A DNA stretch of 64,000 bases, from positions 10,096,350-10,160,349 of the forward strand of contig NC_084773.1 of NCBI RefSeq assembly GCF_028858725.1, read 5' to 3'. The DNA is from Colius striatus. Taxonomy: Eukaryota > Chordata > Aves > Coliiformes > Coliidae. The position numbers were made by a program, and so were the translations under genes. Under the pieces are notes generated by a model. It made no database searches and was not told the DNA's origin. It saw nothing but the letters and a program-made list of their open reading frames with translations. Positions 57,741-64,000 of the stretch are shown piece after piece. Every line of letters starts with the position of its first letter. The stretch's first letter is position 1.

Positions 57741-58504
57741 GCTACTGCCCTGAGCTGGACAGCATTCTCACTGACTCCTGAAGCAAAGAAGCACTCCCTT
57801 GCTGTGGGGTTTATTTGTTTTGTTTTCTCCTCAGGATCATCAGTTGCCCCCTAAATTTGGGCTGCTCCAGGTGCTTTCTTCTTCCTGCAGCTGGATGTGG
57901 AGGGATCCTCCAGCATCAACAGGGAAGCTGGCCTCAGTACCCAGGGGACCTGAGGCATTGGCTGGGCTGCCAGGATTTGGGAGAGACAAGCTGAGAAGAG
58001 CACCAGGAGGTTTTACCAGACTGGTCCAGCTCAGCCCTGAGACTGCCGAGGGCTGGGGCAGGACTAGGGCACAGATGAGACTAAAAGTTTCTGAGAGGTG
58101 CATGTTGGGATGCTTCCACGCAGCTGGGGCTCAGCACCCTTGAAGCATTGACAGCTGTGAGTGTGGGCAAATTCAACTGCGTGTGCAGGAGCGAGCAGGA
58201 GCAGGTGCCTGGGGTGCTGAGGGTGAATCTCACACCTCTTCCCCTCTCCCTGCAAATCCACCAACGGTGCAAACCTAAATTTCCAAGCTCACCGAGCAGT
58301 AGCACCTTGCAAGGTGGGTTACTGTCCCACCCTGCTCTTCCGTGTCGGGGACAGGCAGGGGACACTCATCACTTCGCAGAGCCCACAGCAAAGACCTGCG
58401 TGTGCTAAGAGCCTCGGGGGTGTCCCAGGCCCGGCCGGGGGCACCCCGCATGCACAGCAGCTCCGCGGCCGTGCATACTAAGTAAAGCAAGGAACACATA
58501 GATT
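57741..58504. other. Intergenic sequence, nothing recognised
   Basis: Ordinary sequence without gene or transposon signals. Confidence 0.5.
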
Positions 58505-58740
58505 TTGCCTATCTGCCGATCAAACGCGGAGATCTGCTCTGGTAAATGATGCATTAGATGCGGTGGCTGTATTTGTTGTGTGAGTTTTGAAAGGGTTCCG
58601 ATAATCTGGAAGCGAGAGATAAGGAACACCATTTATTCAGCAGCACTTTGGAACCAATTTTCAACCCTGTTCAACCCCATTCTCCAGCAGCCTCCAGGAG
58701 CCCAGGAGATAAGGATTGGGCTATTCATTATCTTCACAAG
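58505..58740. promoter_or_regulatory. GATA motif cluster (four sites in 225 bp)
   Basis: CTATCT at 58509, AGATAA at 58617, AGATAA at 58707 and TTATCT at 58728. The last two face each other at 15 bp spacing. The block is AT-balanced and lies just upstream of the CpG-island complex, the position expected for proximal upstream GATA switch elements if GATA2 follows. Confidence 0.45.
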
Positions 58741-59099
58741 GAACAAAGATTAGCTAGCAGAGATGAAAAATTACCCCTGGATAGTAATAATAAGGAAGCG
58801 AACCTGGAGAGTTGCTGAGCCTATATTCTCCCTGCTGCTGGTGCTGCTTCTTCTCTTTTTAAATTCTCTCCCCCTCTTTTTTTGTTGAATCAATATAGAA
58901 AAGGTTGGTTCGTTTTCTTTTTTAAAGGAAAAAAAAAAAGCCACCCCAGCCTTCCCCAGCGTCTCTCATATTTTTCAATACGCAGAATATGGTTGTTACC
59001 GTGGAACAGAGCAGAGAACGGTCCCCCCTTCCTCCCAGACTTTCAGATGACATCTTTAGTACGAAAGCTAAAACAGCAGAGGAAAACATCTTTCTCTTC

Positions 59100-59420
59100 C
59101 AGCGGGCAAGAGGGGAAAATCGCAACTCCGCCGGCCCTTCGGTCCCAAATGCCTCTGATGGCGCTTTGGGGGTGGCCGTGGCCGCGGGACAGCCGGGCCG
59201 GCACGCAGCAGCAGTGCTGTGGACAGCCCCGTTCCTCCGCCGGTCTGAGGCCCCTCAGCCCCCGGCTCAGACACCCCCGTCTGCCCCGGCTTCGGACAAA
59301 AAAATCCACGGGCTTCAAAGCCCTCTTTCCCCCTAGTTTTTCTGCCTGAGCGACGGTCCCTCGGCTCAGAGTCGTTCGGTGCGGGGGCGATCCCAGGGCA
59401 CGGCTGGCGACGGCGTCTCC
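59100..59420. promoter_or_regulatory. CpG island, first part of the right-hand complex
   Basis: CpG-dense, GC-rich sequence beginning a roughly 5-kb region with repeated CpG islands. No coding exon is recognised in it. Confidence 0.65.
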
Positions 59421-59455
59421 CTCTGCCTGGGCACAAGGGAAAACAAGAGGGGGAG

Positions 59456-59474
59456 ATATATATATATGTATATA
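59456..59474. repeat. Short (AT)n repeat
   Basis: Alternating AT interrupted by a single G. Confidence 0.9.
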
Positions 59475-59594
59475 TTTTAATACCGCATTCTTTTGTATTT
59501 TTTCTCCCCTGCATAAATCTAGCGATGTATCTCCTCTCAGAGGATGAAGGGTAATACAGGAGTAATTAAAACACTTACTTTGGAAATGGGCTGC

Positions 59595-59745
59595 GTGGGG
59601 CTGATAAGAATTATCTGCCGCATATCAAGGACCCTTTTTCCCCCCGAACCATATCACAAAGACAGACAGAAAATGCCAGCAGAATAAGATTCCCCCTCCC
59701 CTTTCTCCTGCTCACATTTTTACCTCCATTATGATGATAATTCCT
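59595..59745. promoter_or_regulatory. Head-to-head GATA pair plus a third site
   Basis: CTGATAAGAATTATCTG at 59601-59617 holds TGATAA and TTATCT as an inverted pair with 3 bases between, and a further TGATAA lies at 59735. It is set in AT-rich sequence between two CpG islands. Known autoregulation of GATA2 through GATA motifs makes this worth testing. Confidence 0.45.
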
Positions 59746-59759
59746 CTCCCGCGAAACTT

Positions 59760-60070
59760 TTCTCCTTCCCTTCCTCAAATGTATTTCGTTCCCCCGCTCC
59801 CGCAGGGCCCCCTCCGGACGGTCCGGCCTTTGTCTCTCCATTAATATGGTTTTCCCGCAGCCTCGGGCGGGGGTCTCGCCGCGCTCCCCCCGCAGAATCC
59901 CGCCGCGTCCCGCTGCGCCTCGGCGCGGCCCCGCGGCCGGCCCCGGCGCCCCATCCAGCCTCCGGCCGCTCGGAGAGGGCATCCCCAAGCCCCGCACACA
60001 CACACGCACCGGGAGGCAAATCCCCAGCAGGTGAGGACTGCCAAACCGAGGCCGGGGCGTGCAACAATTT
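59760..60070. promoter_or_regulatory. CpG island, second part, with plus-strand donor
   Basis: Very GC- and CpG-rich. It ends with CAG/GTGAGG (last exon base 60030) on the plus strand, a strong donor that could close a non-coding first exon. A short CACACACA run lies at 59996-60005. Confidence 0.6.
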
Positions 60071-60126
60071 CCAAAACCATTCGTTCTGGCTGAATTTCCT
60101 ATCAGTCTATGAGATATGTATTTTAC

Positions 60127-60222
60127 CGTTTCTTTCCTAGCTATAACAACGACTCGTCGAGTAATATCTGCTTGCGCCTCTTCCAGCTTCTCCACTGCAT
60201 CTCTTAGGTGCAGGTGCATAGC
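60127..60222 (-). other. Exon-like 96-bp block, minus strand
   Basis: On the minus strand a pyrimidine tract and TCTTTCAG precede the block, and it ends ACG/GTAAAA. It is exactly 32 codons with no stop, phase 0 at both ends, and reads as a charged amphipathic helix (begins AMHLHLRDAVEKLEEAQADI). It is an AT-balanced island inside CpG-rich sequence. I do not recognise the peptide. It may be an exon of an antisense transcript or just a conserved regulatory element. Confidence 0.25.
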
Positions 60223-60439
60223 CTGAAAGACTGAGTTTCGGAAGGGAGAGGGGGGAAGAAGGAACACGAGGTTATACAAAAGCCGGGCTGGCCCAGGCAA
60301 AAGAAAAAAAATCCAAAACTCAAAAACCATCACCTTCACTACGGAGAGGAAACCAAATTAATATGAATAGGAATAATTTATACGAATAATTGTTCCTACA
60401 AAGCGGGTCCCTCCACCACACCTTCCCGGGACTCCGGTG

Positions 60440-60717
60440 GAAGAAGCGAGCGGCTGGGGAGAGGCTAGGGCTGCGGCGGAGTCCGCTTTCCCAGCGCCGG
60501 GGATGTGAGTGTGTGGTGTTGGTATAATATCAATTCATTTAAAATATGAAAGTCAAGTCGCGTAGACTGTGACAGCAACCGTAACAAAAGGTGCAAGCAA
60601 CAGACAATGTGATGTGCTTGTACAGATATTGTAATGATGCAAATGAAGTGGAGGGGACGAGCTGCCTTATTATGTACATAAATACACATGGCTCTCTGTG
60701 CCATCCTTGCATGCAGG
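60440..60717. promoter_or_regulatory. AT-rich candidate regulatory block with octamer motif
   Basis: AT-rich, non-repetitive sequence between two CpG islands. It contains a perfect POU octamer ATGCAAAT at 60637 and a SOX-like ACAATG at 60605. Called on composition and motifs. Confidence 0.3.
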
Positions 60718-60838
60718 AGAGTGAGAGAGAGAAAGGGGAGGGAAAGAGGGAGAGAGTAAAAGAGGGAGGAGGAAGGGAAGGGGGGAAGGAGGGAAGGGAG
60801 GGAGAGAGGAAGAAAAAAAAAAAGAAAAAAAAAAAAGG
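60718..60838. repeat. Homopurine tract on the plus strand
   Basis: About 120 bp of A/G with only two T interruptions (60722 and 60757); the last 81 bp (60758-60838) are pure purine with GGGAGGG-type runs then poly(A) interrupted by G. Such tracts can form triplex DNA. It also creates a phenylalanine/serine-rich open frame on the minus strand that is not a gene. Confidence 0.95.
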
Positions 60839-60839
60839 C

Positions 60840-61420
60840 TCCGCTGGTAAACTGCTGCCAGTTTTAGGCAGCGCGCACCTCGGCAGCCCCTCGGCCGGGC
60901 TGCGTGCACCCACCGCCCGCCGCACAGCCGCCGCTTGCGGCACAGGCCGGCGGCAGAGGCTTCCTGCGGCCGGAGCCCCCTCCCCAGCCGGCAGAGCGGC
61001 CTCGCGGAGGAGGAGAAACGGCGCTTTCCGAGCACCGGGCGGCAAACTGAAAGAAAAACCGAGGACGGGCGAAAGGCGAGGTAAGGGGATGCGGCTGCGC
61101 GGCTCCGCGCGGCCCCGGGGTTGCCGTACCGGCACGGCCGCTCCGCCGCGCACCGGGATGCGGGTCCCGCCGTTGGAGCGCATCGCTCGGGGCAGTTTCC
61201 CCTGGGAACAAGCCTGGCAGGATTTTGTAAAGAACGAAAAAAATGCCCCTGGGACGCCCGGACCTTCCCCCTCTCCCTGGGCCGCCTCCTCCCGCCCGGC
61301 CGGGGCCGGGGCTGCCGCTCCCGGAGGCAGCGCGGGGCTCAGCCGGCTGTGCCCCGGCCGGGCTTTCCCCACACCGGCACCCTGAGCCAGCGGTGCTGCC
61401 TTTGCGTTTGAAGGTTGTTT
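60840..61420 (+). promoter_or_regulatory. CpG island with strong plus-strand splice donor
   Basis: The largest of the right-hand CpG islands. GAG/GTAAGG (last exon base 61080) is a near-consensus 5' splice site on the plus strand, so a non-coding first exon ending there is plausible. If GATA2 follows, this could be its distal first exon; no coding sequence supports this yet. Confidence 0.5.
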
Positions 61421-61499
61421 ATTTTTTTTCCCTTTCCCATTGTCACCCGGGTAATTATTTAAATCTCCATCTTGGAAAGTTGCATTCAGTCAGGGTGGC

Positions 61500-61720
61500 C
61501 AGGCAGACACGTCCCGGAGCCGGCGTGTGCGGAAGCCCCGCGCCCCCTCCCCGCAGCCACATCCTATCTCCTCGCTCCCATTGTTGGCAGATTTGGGCAT
61601 TAAAAAAAAAGCTAAAAGAAACAAAAACCTGCGAGGGTTTGTTCGAGTCTGGGAAGCCGGCGGGGCCCGGCCCCGCTCCCCCTGCACCTGCCTGCCGGGG
61701 AGTCCTCTCGTCCCAGTCCC
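61500..61720. promoter_or_regulatory. CpG-rich segment
   Basis: Continuation of the CpG-island complex, interrupted in the middle by an AT-rich stretch (61.58-61.63 kb). Confidence 0.5.
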
Positions 61721-62079
61721 GTGCGGCAGCTTTACGGGGCTTTGCATGATTTAGAATTACCCAGCCACATCGGGCATGGGCCGCTCCTCTCCGACGGCTT
61801 TTTCACCCCCCGCTCCCTTTTTTTTTTTCGGTTTTGTTTTTGTTGTTGCCGTTGTATGTGCAAAGTTCCCTTCTTTATCCTCCTTTTGCTTTGGGGTGCT
61901 GAGGCTGGAAGGCAAAGAGAAAACAAAATAAACCCAGAAGGATCCAGGAACGGAGCCTGCCTGGATTTCAAGAGATTTCAATAAGAAAAGCGACTTCACT
62001 GAGAGGGGCACGGGGATTGTTCTCCCCTGGACTGTCTTGATTAAACGCAATATTTTTTTTAAGTTGTTTTTTTTTCCCC

Positions 62080-62290
62080 CCCCGGGAGCCTAAGCCCCGG
62101 CCTGGCTGCAGCCCCTGGTTCCAGCGCCTGGTTTCCAGCGCCTGGTTGCAGCCCCGCTGCTGGCAGCCGGGCTGGGAGCGAAGGGGAGCAGCCGCGGGCG
62201 GTGCCGGGGCCAGAGCCGCGCGTGAAACGAGCCCCGCTCCCCCTTCCGGGCTCTGTCCCTCCCCGGCCAAGTTTGCCTGCGGAGAAACAA
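62080..62290. promoter_or_regulatory. CpG-rich segment with short tandem repeat
   Basis: GC-rich stretch beginning after a T/C run. It includes about 3.5 copies of a 13-15 bp unit (CAGCGCCTGGTT type) at 62108-62156. Confidence 0.55.
62108..62156. repeat. Tandem CAGCSCCTGGTT-type repeat
   Basis: GCAGCCCCTGGTT, CCAGCGCCTGGTTT, CCAGCGCCTGGTTG and a partial GCAGCCCC follow one another. Confidence 0.85.
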
Positions 62291-62695
62291 ACCAAACCTG
62301 CGGGATCGGCCTCTTTCCTCCCTCCTGCAACAGCTGCGCCCGAAATAAGCTTGTAAGGAAAAGAAAAAATAGATAAAATTGAAACGAGCTCCAGCGAACG
62401 AAATCTTTCCTGCCAGTGCCTAAAAAATACGTTTTTACCTTTTTCCGTACAAAGCTTTGTGCAACCCCCCTCCGCACGCGTTTTCCTTTGGGAAGTTGCA
62501 CCAAAGGCGTTTTGGTGAGCAGGCTGGGAGCCACTAGAGGCTTTTCCTCCCCTTTATTTGTAGCCAAGCGAGATGCGCGGGAGGCGGCCGGGAAACTGCG
62601 GACAAAGCACAGGTGAAAGCTTGTGCAGAGCTCCCGCGGTGGGGGAAATCACCTGCGGGACGGGGGGAGAGCGAGGCGGCTCGGATGGTATTTAC

Positions 62696-62801
62696 AAAAA
62701 AAAAAAAAAAAAGCAGCAAGTATTCTGTGATTTATTCCCCGACTCCGAGGCGGCTTGTTTTGGGGTTTTTTTTTTCCCTTTTTCTTTCTTTCTTTTTTTT
62801 T
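62696..62801. repeat. Poly(A) run and pyrimidine run
   Basis: A run of 17 A at 62696-62712, then a T/C-only run at 62766-62801. Low complexity, no retroposon body attached. Confidence 0.9.
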
Positions 62802-62804
62802 AAA

Positions 62805-62900
62805 TGCAGTTTAAATAGGGTCCTGTGGTTAAGAGGGAACTGTGTCATTTTATAACCCTATTAGCAGCCATTAATACGCGCTAGTAACAGGCCATGGGAG
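62805..62900. promoter_or_regulatory. Candidate conserved non-coding block with RUNX motif
   Basis: AT-rich block with TGTGGTT (RUNX, 62824) and CATTAATACGCG at about 62870, next to CpG-rich sequence. Called on composition and motifs only. Confidence 0.25.
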
Positions 62901-63029
62901 GGCCGGGGGAGAAGAAAAGCAGAGAGGAGACAAGATCGGAGGGAGAAAAAGACCGGAAAAAAAGAGAAAAAGGTAGAAACAAGAACCGTCTTCTCCCCTG
63001 AAATAATAATCACCCCCAAGGAAATAAAG

Positions 63030-63500
63030 CCAGGGTGGGGGGGGCTGCTGATCGCGGCCGGTTCTGGCCCCCGAGAGGGCACGGGGCTCCTACCTGCGGG
63101 AGCCACTTACACCGGCCGGTTGTCTGTGTGCCGCGGCCCCGGCGGGGCGGGGGGGTCGGTGCGGGACGCCCGCAGACGGCCGTCCCAGCCCCCTCCCCGC
63201 CGCCGGGCAGCCGCCTTCTCCTGCCTGCCCCGGGGCTCGCACATCGCCCGCCGTCAGTACCACGGGGCTCACCGTTTCTCTCCTTTTCCTTTCTTTTCAC
63301 TGAGTTTTTCCTCCCCTCTCGGCTTGAGGCCGCCGCGGGTTGTACTTCGTGGGGAGTGCATGGGGGGAAGATGTTGCACGGCCATCCCAGGAGGTCTCGA
63401 CCCCCGGGTCTCCGGGGGCCGGGGGTGCTGCTGGCAGTACTCTGGGAAGGGGATACGTGGAGGAAAGTGCCCTGGGGACTGTGGGTCCCACCCTGCCCAG
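63030..63500. promoter_or_regulatory. CpG island, last large part of the complex
   Basis: CpG-dense. Potential donors occur on the plus strand (CAG/GTACGT, last exon base 63514) and on the minus strand (CAG/GTAGGA near 63092), so transcription could start in either direction. No coding exon recognised. Confidence 0.55.
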
Positions 63501-63649
63501 CCCCGTTTGCTCAGGTACGTTTTATCCCGGCTGCAAGCACCCAGGAGCAAAGGGGGAAAGAAAAACCAAAGTGGAAGAAACGCCACTCCGGGCATGTAAA
63601 TAAACAGCCCCGACCTGGGGTTTGCTTTCTGCCTTCGCTTCTGCCCGGG

Positions 63650-63800
63650 CATAGGTGACAACTCCATCACATGGCGCTACTAACTGTTGCTAAAACATGT
63701 TGTCGTCTCCCCCCCTCCCTTAACGACATGACATCACCTGTCAATCAAATCAAAATAACCAGTTGTGCTTCCCAGATCTGGGAGAGCTCCCTTATTAAAA
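63650..63800. promoter_or_regulatory. Candidate regulatory block with PBX-MEIS and MYB-type motifs
   Basis: CTGTCAATCA at 63738-63747 is the exact reverse complement of the PBX-MEIS/PREP consensus TGATTGACAG. MYB-like words TAACTG (63682) and AACCAGTTG (63757) flank it. The block is AT-balanced between GC-rich sequence. Confidence 0.4.
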
Positions 63801-64000
63801 AAGGGGAAGGAAAAAAAGCGATGGCAATAACAAAATAAAGTTAAGAAAACGGACCCAGCTGTGTAGGATGTAAAAAACAAAAGGGAAGGTAAAAAGATGG
63901 GGCAAAGGCGGCAGATGAGGGTTCGCGAGGAGCGGGGTGAGGGAGCAGGCGCGTCCCGGGCCCGGCAGACCCTCTCCCCAGGGGCTCGGCAGAAAATCGC
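63801..64000. other. Right edge: A-rich then GC-rich sequence
   Basis: A-rich sequence with AATAAAG words to about 63.9 kb, then CpG-rich sequence that runs off the window and probably belongs to the next CpG island. Confidence 0.5.

Noticed and set aside
57496-57753. Lysine-rich 85-codon open frame
   Set aside because: Produced by a purine-rich simple repeat.
60539-61385. 264- and 277-codon open frames on opposite strands
   Set aside because: They span the homopurine tract and a CpG island; the sequence is poly-Lys/Glu or poly-Phe and then GC-biased residues, with no domain.
59000-64000. GATA2 coding exon
   Set aside because: No frame with GATA-type zinc fingers or the known N-terminal region was found; only the 5' region may be present.

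Overview
The window reads as vertebrate nuclear DNA, most likely from a bird. It contains one intron-split, recognisable housekeeping gene, long non-coding stretches, CpG islands at promoters, and at least five truncated CR1-type LINE copies with the avian-style 3' end (a GATTCTRTG-like terminus). I see no bacterial, plasmid or phage organisation and no CRISPR array. No tRNA or rRNA gene was recognised by eye.

The one secure protein-coding gene is RPN1 (ribophorin I, a non-catalytic subunit of the ER oligosaccharyltransferase). It lies on the + strand in ten coding exons between 11343 and 18542 and encodes 600 aa; the human protein is about 607 aa. All nine introns have GT-AG ends and keep frame. 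The promoter is a CpG island with two copies of a YY1-type motif. Two AATAAA signals follow about 0.4 kb after the stop codon.

Left of RPN1 (1-10.9 kb) I find no exons. There is a CpG island at about 5.86-6.8 kb that contains a strong CTCF-like motif and a roughly 19-copy G-rich minisatellite. In mammals RPN1 is flanked by RAB7A, divergently transcribed, so this island could be a non-coding first exon or promoter of RAB7A. That is inference only.

Right of RPN1 (19-64 kb) I find no convincing protein gene. In mammals the next gene downstream of RPN1 is GATA2, in the same orientation, and the RPN1-GATA2 interval carries the distal GATA2 haematopoietic enhancer (-77 kb in mouse, -110 kb in human). 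The window fits that layout. At 23.3 kb there is a compact RUNX / ETS / E-box / GATA motif cluster. From 31.2 to 41.3 kb there is a CR1 cluster. From 41 to 56 kb there is mostly plain intergenic sequence with some AT-rich, homeodomain-motif-rich patches. From 56.5 to 60.1 kb there are several dense groups of GATA motifs. From 59.1 to 64 kb there is a multi-part CpG-island complex of the kind seen at developmental regulator promoters. No GATA2 coding exon is present, so the GATA2 assignment is a synteny-based hypothesis; it predicts GATA2 coding exons a short way beyond the right edge.

I did not find a new gene system. The best leads are the 23.3 kb motif cluster, the GATA-motif clusters at 56.5-59.7 kb, a 96-bp exon-like block on the minus strand at 60.1 kb, and an in-frame, stop-free 93-bp intron in RPN1.
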